NCBI GenBank assembly: GCA_017744935.1
Contig: JAGIAI010000033.1
Location: forward strand, 1 to 64,000
Source of the DNA: Variovorax sp.
Lineage (GTDB): Bacteria; Pseudomonadota; Gammaproteobacteria; Burkholderiales; Burkholderiaceae_C
Length of the DNA: 64,000 bases
Direction: 5' to 3'
Below are positions 34,433-41,912 of the stretch, one piece after another; within the stretch, counting starts at the first letter, position 1, and each line of letters begins with the position of its first letter. A program made the translations under genes and the position numbers. The notes beneath the pieces are model-generated. The model was not told the origin of the DNA, did no database searches, and worked only from the letters and a program-made list of their open reading frames with translations.

Positions 34433-35383
34433 ATGAAAAATCCCGCCGACCATGCACTGGCTTCATGGTCGGCGGTTTTGCCATTGGGCATCGCCTTCAG
34501 CGGTGGAGCCGATTCGACTGCACTTCTGCACGCGGCGGCAATGCGATGGCCGGGAAAGGTTCATGCGCTCCATGTTCACCACGGCCTGCAGCGGGCCGCG
34601 GATGATTTCGAGGCGCATTGCGTCGCGATGTGCGCAAAGCTGGACGTGCCGCTGCACGTGGGGCGAGTGGACGCGCGCCACGCGCCCGGCGAAAGCCCTG
34701 AGAATGCGGCGCGGCGCGCACGCTACGCGACCCTGGCGGCACTGGCACAAGCGCACGGATTGCAGCACGTGGTCCTTGCACAGCATGCCGACGACCAGGT
34801 CGAAACGCTGCTCATCGCCCTGAGCCGCGGTGCCGGTGTGGATGGGCTGGCTGGCATGCCAAGCCGCATTGAGCGACACGGCGTGGTGTTCCACCGCCCG
34901 ATCCTCGAAGTGCACGCCAGTGCATTGCGCGAGTGGATTGCCGCAGCCGGCGTTCCCCACGTCGACGACCCGACCAATGCGGACCTGCGCTATACGCGCA
35001 ACCGCATCCGCCGCCTCGTGCTGCCGGCGCTCGAGGAGGCGCTACCGCAGTTCCGGGAGACCTTTGCTCGTTCGGCGCGCAATGCGGCGAGGGCGTCGCG
35101 GCTGCTTGCTGAATCCGCGGCGAGCGACCTCGCCGAGGCGGGCTCTCCACCAAGGTTGGCCGTGTTGCGGGCGCTGCCGCGCGAGCGACTGGCAAATGTT
35201 CTTCGTCACTGGCTCAAGAGCGAACACGGCGCGGTGCCAAGCGAGGCGCAACTCGAACAACTCCTGGTCCAGATCGCCGCCTGCAGTACCCATGGTCATC
35301 GGATCCGCATCAAAGTGGCTTCTGGGCGGGTCGAACGCGAGGGTGACACGTTGCGTTGGTACAATGCTTCGCCCTTGCCGTAG
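34433..35383 (+). CDS. tilS: tRNA(Ile)-lysidine synthase
   Basis: A 316-residue PP-loop ATPase that converts C34 of the AUA-reading tRNA-Ile to lysidine. The ATP motif SGGADST is at residues 23-29, and the later AQHADDQVETLL and NADLRYTRNRIRRLVLP blocks are family-typical. It is shorter than the 432-residue E. coli protein, lacking much of the C-terminal part, as in other short forms. The ATG at 34433 has no clear ribosome site; GTG 34421 is also possible. A perfect terminator-like hairpin lies within the first 16 codons, so TTG at 34478 or 34484, just before the P-loop, cannot be ruled out. Confidence 0.9.
   Translation: MKNPADHALASWSAVLPLGIAFSGGADSTALLHAAAMRWPGKVHALHVHHGLQRAADDFEAHCVAMCAKLDVPLHVGRVDARHAPGESPENAARRARYATLAALAQAHGLQHVVLAQHADDQVETLLIALSRGAGVDGLAGMPSRIERHGVVFHRPILEVHASALREWIAAAGVPHVDDPTNADLRYTRNRIRRLVLPALEEALPQFRETFARSARNAARASRLLAESAASDLAEAGSPPRLAVLRALPRERLANVLRHWLKSEHGAVPSEAQLEQLLVQIAACSTHGHRIRIKVASGRVEREGDTLRWYNASPLP
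34443..34480 (+). terminator. Terminator-like inverted repeat overlapping the tilS 5' end
   Basis: Perfect 12-bp arms CCGCCGACCATG (34443-34454) and CATGGTCGGCGG (34464-34475) flank a 9-base loop and are followed by TTTTG. It is correctly placed, 50 bases after the stop, to terminate accA, yet lies inside the presumed tilS coding sequence. Confidence 0.75.
35357..35365 (+). promoter_or_regulatory. Candidate extended -10 promoter for lysC
   Basis: TGGTACAAT within the 3' end of tilS combines a TG extension with a TACAAT hexamer at 35360-35365. It would give a leader of about 80 bases before the lysC ATG. No -35 box is evident. Confidence 0.45.
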
Positions 35384-35450
35384 CTCTCGGCCTCGCGGCG
35401 CACGAATGCCGACATTGCGGCATGCGAACTCTTCTCTCTTGACTTCACCC

Positions 35451-36719
35451 ATGGCATTGATCGTTCACAAATACGGCGGCACGTCGATGGGCTCGACCGA
35501 GCGCATCCGAAATGTCGCCAAGCGGGTCGCCAAATGGGCTCGCGCCGGCCACCAGATGGTCGTGGTCCCGAGTGCCATGAGCGGCGAAACCAATCGGCTG
35601 CTCGGACTCGCCAAGGAACTCGCCTCTGGCACGCCCGACGACGACCACAACCGCGAGCTCGACATGCTCGCTTCAACTGGCGAGCAGGCGTCTTCGGCGC
35701 TCCTGGCGATCGCTCTGCAGTCCGAAGGCCTTCAGGCCGTCAGCTATGCAGGCTGGCAGGTCCAGGTCAAGACTGACAGCGCCTTCACCAAGGCACGCAT
35801 CGAACGCATCGACGACGAGCGCGTGCGCGCTGATCTTGACGCCGGCAAGGTGGTGGTGATCACCGGCTTTCAGGGTGTCGACGATGCCGGCAACATCACG
35901 ACGCTCGGCCGTGGCGGCAGCGACACCTCGGCTGTGGCAATCGCCGCGGCGATGAAGGCGAACGAGTGCCTCATCTACACCGATGTCGACGGCGTCTACA
36001 CCACCGACCCGCGCGTGGAACCCGATGCGCGCCGCCTTGCCACCGTGAGCTTCGAGGAAATGCTCGAAATGGCGAGCCTGGGCTCCAAGGTGCTGCAGAT
36101 CCGTTCGGTCGAGTTTGCCGGCAAGTACAAGGTGCCCCTGCGCGTGCTTTCGAGCTTCACGCCGTGGGACATCGACATCAACGAAGAAGCCAAGTCAGGC
36201 ACGCTGATCACTTTCGAGGAAGACGAAAACATGGAACAAGCCGTTGTATCCGGCATTGCGTTCAACCGCGACGAAGCCAAGATTTCCGTGCTGGGCGTGC
36301 CCGACAAGCCAGGCATCGCGTATCACATCCTCGGCGCTGTCGCCGACGCGAACATCGAGGTCGATGTGATCATCCAGAACTTGAGCAAGGACGGCCGTAC
36401 CGACTTCAGCTTCACGGTTCATCGCAACGACTATGCCAAGGCGGTCGATCTGCTCAAGGCTAAGGTGCTCCCTACCTTGGGCGCGGCGGACATCGTCGGC
36501 GACACCAAGATCTGCAAGGTCAGCATCGTGGGTATCGGCATGCGCAGCCACGTCGGCGTGGCGAGCAAGATGTTCCGCGTTCTGAGCGAAGAGGGCATCA
36601 ACATCCAGATGATTTCCACGAGCGAGATCAAGACCTCGGTCGTCATCGACGAGAAATACATGGAGCTTGCCGTCCGCGCATTGCATAAAGCCTTCGATTT
36701 GGATCAATCCGCCTCGTGA
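35451..36719 (+). CDS. lysC: Aspartate kinase
   Basis: A 422-residue monofunctional aspartokinase, the first step to lysine, threonine and methionine. The N-terminal kinase domain has KYGGTSMGS near residue 7, STGEQASSALLA, and GRGGSDTSAVA. Two C-terminal ACT repeats follow (from about residue 265, with ISVLGVPDKPGIAYHIL and CKVSIVGIGMRSHVGVAS), the usual site of lysine/threonine feedback. The ATG at 35451 gives the family N-terminus MALIVHKYGG; a long open frame upstream is out-of-frame tilS. The tRNA-Ser gene follows 23 bases after the stop. Confidence 0.97.
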   Translation: MALIVHKYGGTSMGSTERIRNVAKRVAKWARAGHQMVVVPSAMSGETNRLLGLAKELASGTPDDDHNRELDMLASTGEQASSALLAIALQSEGLQAVSYAGWQVQVKTDSAFTKARIERIDDERVRADLDAGKVVVITGFQGVDDAGNITTLGRGGSDTSAVAIAAAMKANECLIYTDVDGVYTTDPRVEPDARRLATVSFEEMLEMASLGSKVLQIRSVEFAGKYKVPLRVLSSFTPWDIDINEEAKSGTLITFEEDENMEQAVVSGIAFNRDEAKISVLGVPDKPGIAYHILGAVADANIEVDVIIQNLSKDGRTDFSFTVHRNDYAKAVDLLKAKVLPTLGAADIVGDTKICKVSIVGIGMRSHVGVASKMFRVLSEEGINIQMISTSEIKTSVVIDEKYMELAVRALHKAFDLDQSAS

Positions 36720-36722
36720 AGC

Positions 36723-36731
36723 TGGCATAAT
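36723..36731 (+). promoter_or_regulatory. Candidate extended -10 promoter for tRNA-Ser
   Basis: TGGCATAAT, directly after the lysC stop, combines TG with the hexamer CATAAT (36726-36731). It ends 11 bases before the mature tRNA, a proper distance for a start of a short 5' leader. Confidence 0.4.
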
Positions 36732-36742
36732 GGCGGGCTTAA

Positions 36743-36835
36743 GGAACTGTGACCGAGTGGCCGAAGGTGCTCCCCTGCTAAGGGAGTATGGGGTGTAGAG
36801 CCTCATCGAGGGTTCGAATCCCTCCGGTTCCGCCA
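36743..36835 (+). tRNA. tRNA-Ser(GCU)
   Basis: A 93-base tRNA with encoded CCA. The acceptor arms are GGAACTG (36743-36749) and CGGTTCC before the discriminator G and CCA (36833-36835). The anticodon arm CTCCC-CTGCTAA-GGGAG has anticodon GCT at 36777-36779 and reads AGC/AGU. The long variable arm is typical of serine tRNAs, and the T arm has GGTTCGAATCC. It is followed at once by a strong terminator. Confidence 0.97.
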
Positions 36836-36843
36836 AGAACGAA

Positions 36844-36883
36844 AAGCCCCGCTGATCTTCGGATCAGCGGGGCTTTTTCTTTT
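36844..36883 (+). terminator. Terminator of the tRNA-Ser gene
   Basis: Perfect arms AGCCCCGCTGATC (36845-36857) and GATCAGCGGGGCT (36862-36874) with a stable TTCG loop, followed by TTTTCTTTT. It ends the tRNA-Ser transcript and possibly lysC read-through. Confidence 0.93.
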
Positions 36884-37407
36884 GGCCTGTTTACTTCCGT
36901 CGCACGAACGCGGCGTCGTTGACCTGGCTTTCTTCCCGGCATCATCCTGAGAGACTCGACGTTGCGTGCGGTTGCCATCAGTTCGCGCTTGGTGTCCATG
37001 ATGTGCTCCTCGAGCGCGCGACGACCGTGGTGACATCGCGCTGCCGTCAGGCTTCCACGGGTCTTCGGTGGTCGCTCTGGGGGCCTCTCCGTCGGTCGTA
37101 TTTCGCCGACTCCGAAACTCGTTTCGATTCCTGATAGGCAAACCGCTAAAGCGGTCCACCAGCAGACACGACGTGCGAACCGAGGGTAATCCCGAAGCAT
37201 CTCGCGCGGCTCGTTCAGTACACTTATTGAAGAGATTCAGTGTACTGAAGCGAGGCAAGACTCCACCCCTCGAACCCGTGGTCATCGCGCTGGGAATGGG
37301 GTTGTTGGCTCTCACGCAAGATGACTAACGACGCAGTTGCCGGGATCGCCTCCGCTCACTGAATTTCACCCCGATACCCACTGAGCACCCACCCACGAGG
37401 AGTCACC
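36884..37407. other. Intergenic region before vanA, with operator-like repeats and possible gene remnant
   Basis: No convincing intact gene is present in these 520 bases. On the minus strand an ATG at 36999 has a good GAGGAG ribosome site and begins MDTKRELMATARNV, which resembles in style the N-terminus of small DUF883/ElaB-like proteins. The resemblance stops after about 15 residues and the frame then runs into the tRNA, so it may be a decayed gene. A small palindrome ACCGCTaaAGCGGT lies at 37142-37155. Tandem palindromes lie at 37214-37249. A sigma-70-like pair TTGTTG (37302-37307) and TAACGA (37326-37331) with an 18-base spacer precedes vanA. Confidence 0.55.
37214..37249. promoter_or_regulatory. 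Tandem palindromic operator candidate upstream of vanA
   Basis: A near-perfect 14-base palindrome TTCAGT-GT-ACTGAA (37236-37249) is preceded by a half-degenerate copy TTCAGT-AC-ACTTAT (37214-37227). The centres are 22 bases apart, about two helical turns, so two regulator dimers could sit on the same DNA face. The arms TTCAGTACAC and GTGTACTGAA also form one long inverted repeat. The MarR gene downstream of vanB is a natural candidate binder, as inference. Confidence 0.55.
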
Positions 37408-38463
37408 ATGTTCCCGAAGAACGCCTGGTACGTTGCCTGTTCGGCCAACGAGATCGACGACAAGCCGCTGGGCCGCAAGATCTGCGGCGAAAGCCTGGTT
37501 CTCTACCGTGCACTCGGCGGCAAGGCCACTGCACTGGAGGATTTCTGCCCGCACCGCGGCGCGCCGCTTTCGTTGGGTCGTGTGGTCGAAGGGAAGCTGG
37601 TCTGCGGCTACCACGGCCTGGAAATGGGCTGCGACGGCAAGACGATCGCCATGCCTGGCCAACGCGTGCGCGGATTTCCTGCGATTCGCAACTTCCCCGT
37701 GATCGAGCGCTACGGCTTCGTGTGGGTCTGGCCCGGCGATCCGGCCCTTGCCGACGCGTCCAAGCTGCATCACCTCGAATGGGCCGAGAGCCCCGAATGG
37801 GCCTACGGCGGCGGTCTGTTCCACATCAACTGCGACTACCGCCTGATGGTCGACAACCTGATGGACCTGACGCACGAAACCTACGTGCACTCCACGAGCA
37901 TCGGCCAGAAGGAGATCGACGAGACGCCGACCACCACCAAGGTCGAGGGAGACATGGTCGTCACCAGCCGCTTCATGGAGAACATCTCGGCCCCGCCGTT
38001 CTGGCGTATGGCGCTGCGTGGCAACCATCTCGCCGACGATGTGCCGGTGGACCGCTGGCAGATCTGCCGTTTCACGCCGCCGAGTCACGTGATGATCGAA
38101 GTCGGCGTCGCACACGCCGGCAAGGGTGGCTACAACGCCGACCCTGCGCACAAGGTGTCGAGCATCGTGGTCGACTTCATCACGCCGGAAACCGAGACCT
38201 CGCACTGGTACTTCTGGGGCATGGCGCGCAACTTCCAGCCGCAGGACAAGGCCCTGACTGCGACCATCCGCGAAGGCCAGCACAAGATCTTCAGCGAGGA
38301 CCTGGAGATGCTCGAGTCGCAGCAGCGCAACCTGCTCGCGCACCCGACGCGAAACCTGCTCAAGCTCAACATCGATTCGGGTGGCGTGCAATCGCGGCGC
38401 GTGCTCGATCGGTTGATGGGGCAGGAAGGCACTGGAACCGGCACCGAAGCGGCGGTCGCATGA
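37408..38463 (+). CDS. vanA: Vanillate O-demethylase, oxygenase subunit
   Basis: A 351-residue Rieske non-haem iron oxygenase that demethylates vanillate (or a similar methoxy-aromatic acid) to protocatechuate and formaldehyde. The Rieske [2Fe-2S] ligands are Cys47, His49, Cys66 and His69 (DFCPHRGAP and VCGYHG). The mononuclear iron site is in DNLMDLTHETYVH, with His156 and His161. The N-terminus MFPKNAWYVACSANEIDDKP is strongly VanA-like. It has a GAGGAG ribosome site. It overlaps vanB by four bases, its reductase partner. Confidence 0.88.
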   Translation: MFPKNAWYVACSANEIDDKPLGRKICGESLVLYRALGGKATALEDFCPHRGAPLSLGRVVEGKLVCGYHGLEMGCDGKTIAMPGQRVRGFPAIRNFPVIERYGFVWVWPGDPALADASKLHHLEWAESPEWAYGGGLFHINCDYRLMVDNLMDLTHETYVHSTSIGQKEIDETPTTTKVEGDMVVTSRFMENISAPPFWRMALRGNHLADDVPVDRWQICRFTPPSHVMIEVGVAHAGKGGYNADPAHKVSSIVVDFITPETETSHWYFWGMARNFQPQDKALTATIREGQHKIFSEDLEMLESQQRNLLAHPTRNLLKLNIDSGGVQSRRVLDRLMGQEGTGTGTEAAVA

Positions 38464-39425
38464 GTTCCGCAGAACTCGAAGTGCGCATCTCGCGCAAGCA
38501 CACCGAAGCCACCGACATCTGCACCTTCGAACTGGTGCAAGCGGAGGGCCATCCGCTCCCGGCGTTCTCCGCCGGCTCGCACGTCGATGTGCACATGCCC
38601 GGTGGTGTGACGCGCCAATACTCGCTGTGCAACGACCCGCGCGAAAGCCACCGCTACCTGATCGGCGTGCTGCGAGACCCTGCCTCGCGCGGCGGCTCGA
38701 AGACCATGCACGACGCGATGGAAGAGGGCGCCTTGTTGCGCATCGGCGCACCGAAGAACCACTTTCAGCTCGCACACGGCGCCACCCGCAGCCTGCTGAT
38801 TGCCGGCGGCATTGGCGTGACGCCGATCCTCTGCATGGCCGAGCGCCTCGCGATGACCGGCGGAGCGTTCGAGATGCACTACTGCACGCGATCGCGTGAC
38901 CGGACTGCCTTCGTCGATCGCATCGCGCAGTCGGCCTTTGCAGCGCAGGTGCACTTCCATTTCGACGACGGCGACGCGTCGCAAAAGTTCGTGCTCGATC
39001 CGTTGCTGGCCAAACCGCAGCCGGGCGTGCACCTGTACGTTTGTGGACCGAAGGGCTTCATGGACTGGGTGCTCGAGGCCGCGCGCGCCGCGGGCTGGCC
39101 AGCCGGGCAACTTCACTACGAGTTCTTCTCCGCGGAAGTGGCCAAGTCCGACGACGATGCGGCCTTCGAGGTCAAGCTCGCGAGTTCCGGCCGCGTGGTC
39201 AAGGTCGAGACGGACCAGACGGTGGTGCAGGCCCTCGCAGCCATCGGGGTGGAAGTGCAGACTTCCTGTGAGCAGGGCGTCTGCGGCACCTGTCTCACGC
39301 GCGTGCTCGAAGGCGAGCCCGACCACAAGGACATGTACCTCACGCCGGAAGAGCAGGCCGCCAACGACCAGTTCACCCCGTGCTGTTCGCGGTCGCGTTC
39401 GCCATTGCTGGTGCTTGATCTGTAG
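38460..39425 (+). CDS. vanB: Vanillate O-demethylase, reductase subunit
   Basis: A 321-residue phthalate-dioxygenase-reductase-type protein that passes electrons from NAD(P)H to VanA. In order: an FMN/FAD-binding barrel (GSHVDVHMPGGVTRQYSLCN), a nucleotide-binding domain (LLIAGGIGVTPILCMAERL), and a C-terminal plant-type [2Fe-2S] ferredoxin domain with CEQGVCGTCLTRVLEG and a final Cys in FTPCCSR. The ATG at 38460 overlaps the vanA stop. The much longer open frame in this phase starts inside vanA out of frame and is not the gene. Confidence 0.9.
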   Translation: MSSAELEVRISRKHTEATDICTFELVQAEGHPLPAFSAGSHVDVHMPGGVTRQYSLCNDPRESHRYLIGVLRDPASRGGSKTMHDAMEEGALLRIGAPKNHFQLAHGATRSLLIAGGIGVTPILCMAERLAMTGGAFEMHYCTRSRDRTAFVDRIAQSAFAAQVHFHFDDGDASQKFVLDPLLAKPQPGVHLYVCGPKGFMDWVLEAARAAGWPAGQLHYEFFSAEVAKSDDDAAFEVKLASSGRVVKVETDQTVVQALAAIGVEVQTSCEQGVCGTCLTRVLEGEPDHKDMYLTPEEQAANDQFTPCCSRSRSPLLVLDL

Positions 39426-39468
39426 CTGCATGCGGGGCTGCCCCCGCCATCGATAATCGCGGGCTGAA

Positions 39469-39954
39469 ATGCCAATCGAATCCGCCATGCAGAGCCAGGA
39501 AACCAGCACCGCCGAGATCAGCCTGAACGACCAGCCCGGACACCTCATCCGCCGGGCGCATCAGATCTCGGTGTCGGTCTTCTATGAAACGCTGGGCCGC
39601 GAGGTCACGCCGGTGCAGTACGCCGTGATGCGTACCCTGCAGGACAACCCCGGCATCGACCAGGTCACTCTCGCGCAGCAGGTGGCGCTCGACACGTCGA
39701 GCACGGCCGACATCGCCGTGCGACTCGAAGGCAAAGGTTGGATCACCCGCAAACTTCTCGCGCGCGGCCAACGCGAGTTGCGCCTGACTGCCGATGGAGA
39801 AGCTCTTCTCGAGCGCATGGTCCCGGGCATGCAGCAGATGCAGAACGCACTACTCGGCATGCTCTCCGACAGCGAGCGCGAAGCGTTCCTGCAACTCCTC
39901 AGCAAGTTCGTGACCGTCAACAACGAGCGCAGCCGCGCACCAATGCGCACCTGA
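39469..39954 (+). CDS. MarR-family transcriptional regulator
   Basis: A 161-residue winged-helix regulator. The DNA-binding part covers about residues 45-110, with VTLAQQVALDTSSTADIAVRL as helix-turn-helix region and the wing near ARGQRELRLTADGEALL. MarR proteins are dimeric repressors often released by phenolic acids or their CoA esters. Lying between vanAB and an acyl-CoA synthetase gene on the same strand, it probably controls one or both. A short GC hairpin (39432-39447) lies between vanB and this gene. ATG 39487 is an alternative start. Confidence 0.88.
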   Translation: MPIESAMQSQETSTAEISLNDQPGHLIRRAHQISVSVFYETLGREVTPVQYAVMRTLQDNPGIDQVTLAQQVALDTSSTADIAVRLEGKGWITRKLLARGQRELRLTADGEALLERMVPGMQQMQNALLGMLSDSEREAFLQLLSKFVTVNNERSRAPMRT

Positions 39955-40019
39955 GACCGGCCCTCTGGCGGCGGCGCGGGCTGGGCACTATGCTCCGTGC
40001 GCCATCAAAGGAGACACCG

Positions 40020-41588
40020 ATGCCGCAAGAGACAGCACGCCGCCAGACCCTGGCGGACCTTCTGCGCCGCAGTGCGAGGCGCTACCCCGAGAAGCTGGCC
40101 ATCGCCTGCGGCGAGACGCGATGGACCTACGCCGAGTTCGATGCGATCTGTTCGCGCGTGGCCGGCGCCCTGTCCCGGCATGGCGTCGGTAAAGGCGAAC
40201 GCGTGGCGATCCTCGCGCGCAACTCGCACGCCTTCGCGGCCTTGCGCTTTGCGCTTGCCCGCCTCGGCGCGGTGCTGGTGCCGATCAACTTCATGCTCAA
40301 GTCGGAGGAGGTCGCCTACATCCTTCGCCACGCCGGCGCGTCCATGTTGGCGACGGACACGGGACTCTCTGCCCTTGCGCGCGAGGCCGCCGCGCTCGAT
40401 ACCTCGGTGCGCGACTTTCTCTGGCTACCGTCCGAAGACCCCAGCGAGCCGGTGCCCGGCATGCTGCGGTTCGACGAATTCGCCCTCGGCAACGCCGAAC
40501 CACCCGAGGTGGACCTGCATACCGGCGATCTCGCGCAGATCGTCTACACGAGCGGCACCGAATCCATGCCCAAGGGCGCGATGCTCACGCATGACGCGGT
40601 GATCGCCCAATACGTGAGCTGCCTCGTCGACGCCGAGATCAACAGCAGCGACCTCACGCTGCACGCACTGCCGCTCTACCACTGCGCGCAGCTCGACGTG
40701 TTCCTCGGCCCGTCGATCTATGTGGGTGCGACCAATGTCATCACTGGCAAGCCGACGCCGGACAACCTTCTGCCGCTGATCGAGAAGTTCGGCATCGGCT
40801 CGTTCTTCGCGCCGCCAACGGTCTGGATTTCATTGCTGCGATCGCCGCTTTTCGACACCAGCAACCTCGGCAGCCTGCGCAAAGGCTACTACGGCGCATC
40901 GATCATGCCGGTCGAAGTGATGCGCGAGATCATCCGCCGGCTGCCGCAGATGCGGCTCTGGAATCTCTACGGCCAGACGGAGATCGCGCCGCTGGCGACG
41001 ATGCTCGGCCCGGACGACCAGCTCCGCAAGCCCGGATCGGCGGGGCGCGCGGTGCTCAATGTCGAAACGCGTGTGGTCGACGACCTGATGAAAGATGTAT
41101 CGGTTGGCGAGATCGGCGAGGTGGTGCACCGCTCACCACACCTGATGCTCGGCTACTTCCACGACGATGAACGTACCAAGGCGGCGTTCGAGGGCGGCTG
41201 GTTCCATTCGGGCGACCTTGCGACCATCGATGACGAGGGCTACATCACCATCGTCGATCGCAAGAAGGACATGATCAAGACCGGCGGCGAGAACGTCGCG
41301 AGCCGTGAAGTCGAGGAAATGATCTATCGCATGCCGCAGGTGTCGGAGGTCGCGGTAGTCGGTGTGCCGCATCCGCACTGGGTCGAAGCCGTGGTCGCCA
41401 TCGTCGTTGCGAAGGCGGGCCAGACGCTGGACGAAGAACAGGTACTCGGCCACTGCCTTGAGCATCTCGCGGGCTTCAAGACGCCCAAGCGAGTCGTGTT
41501 CGTGGAGGCGCTGCCCAAGAACCCGAGCGGCAAGCTGCTCAAGCGCGACTTGCGAAAGGCGCACGCCGGACTGTTCGCCGGCGCGTAG
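40020..41588 (+). CDS. Class I acyl-CoA synthetase (AMP-forming)
   Basis: A 522-residue adenylate-forming ligase that activates a carboxylic acid to its CoA thioester through an acyl-AMP. The phosphate loop reads YTSGTESMPKGAMLTH (about residue 178), with TES in place of the common TTG, and the later motifs are YGQTEIAP, GWFHSGDLATIDDEGYI and DRKKDMIKTGGENV. The C-terminal catalytic Lys is expected in NPSGKLLKRDLR. I chose the ATG at 40020, which has an AAAGGAG site. Close to vanAB and a MarR gene it may act on a cinnamate-type acid such as ferulate, but fatty acids are equally possible. Confidence 0.88.
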   Translation: MPQETARRQTLADLLRRSARRYPEKLAIACGETRWTYAEFDAICSRVAGALSRHGVGKGERVAILARNSHAFAALRFALARLGAVLVPINFMLKSEEVAYILRHAGASMLATDTGLSALAREAAALDTSVRDFLWLPSEDPSEPVPGMLRFDEFALGNAEPPEVDLHTGDLAQIVYTSGTESMPKGAMLTHDAVIAQYVSCLVDAEINSSDLTLHALPLYHCAQLDVFLGPSIYVGATNVITGKPTPDNLLPLIEKFGIGSFFAPPTVWISLLRSPLFDTSNLGSLRKGYYGASIMPVEVMREIIRRLPQMRLWNLYGQTEIAPLATMLGPDDQLRKPGSAGRAVLNVETRVVDDLMKDVSVGEIGEVVHRSPHLMLGYFHDDERTKAAFEGGWFHSGDLATIDDEGYITIVDRKKDMIKTGGENVASREVEEMIYRMPQVSEVAVVGVPHPHWVEAVVAIVVAKAGQTLDEEQVLGHCLEHLAGFKTPKRVVFVEALPKNPSGKLLKRDLRKAHAGLFAGA

Positions 41589-41601
41589 CTTCAGCGTGCG
41601 T

Positions 41602-41778
41602 TCAGCGGCGCGGGCCCGCGCCGCATTCGTCGAGCACCGCGATGGTCGTCTCGACACGATGAGCGATCTCGTCGCTGAGAGCCTTGGGCGGCCGGTGGGC
41701 CGTCGTCATGATCAGGCTGGCCGAGCCGACCAGCATCACGAGCCCTGCAATCAGATCCATGTGGGTGAAAAAGCTCAT
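41602..41778 (-). CDS. Small single-span membrane protein (58 residues), unknown function
   Basis: A short gene on the minus strand. It begins MSFFTHMDLI, has one hydrophobic helix (about residues 8-26, AGLVMLVGSASLIMTTA), then a charged helix-like tail with ALSDEIAHRVETTIAVLDE and ends in GAGPRR. A GGAG ribosome site lies eight bases before the ATG, and codon third positions are GC-rich as in neighbours. A perfect 6-bp hairpin (41798-41811) precedes the site. It lies 134 bases downstream of ppk2 on the same strand and may be co-transcribed. I do not recognise a family. Confidence 0.6.
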   Translation of the reverse strand: MSFFTHMDLIAGLVMLVGSASLIMTTAHRPPKALSDEIAHRVETTIAVLDECGAGPRR

Positions 41779-41912
41779 CGAAGAATCTCCGGATTGACCG
41801 GCGAGCGCCGGAATGAAGTCCGGACTCTCTCAACGCTGGTGCCCAGCTTCAATCCGCCCGATGGCGAAAGGCGTTGTCAGACCGCGCCTACGGCACCTGA
41901 TCGGACACCCGC

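Noticed and set aside
36778..37315. Minus-strand open frames ending in residues such as GGIRTLDE, EGFEPS or RRDSNPR
   Set aside because: These are the well-known false proteins produced by reading the antisense of a tRNA-Ser gene and its terminator; they do not reflect a coding gene.
37068..37328. An 86-residue plus-strand open frame before vanA
   Set aside because: It has no ribosome site or family likeness and runs through the palindromic operator region.
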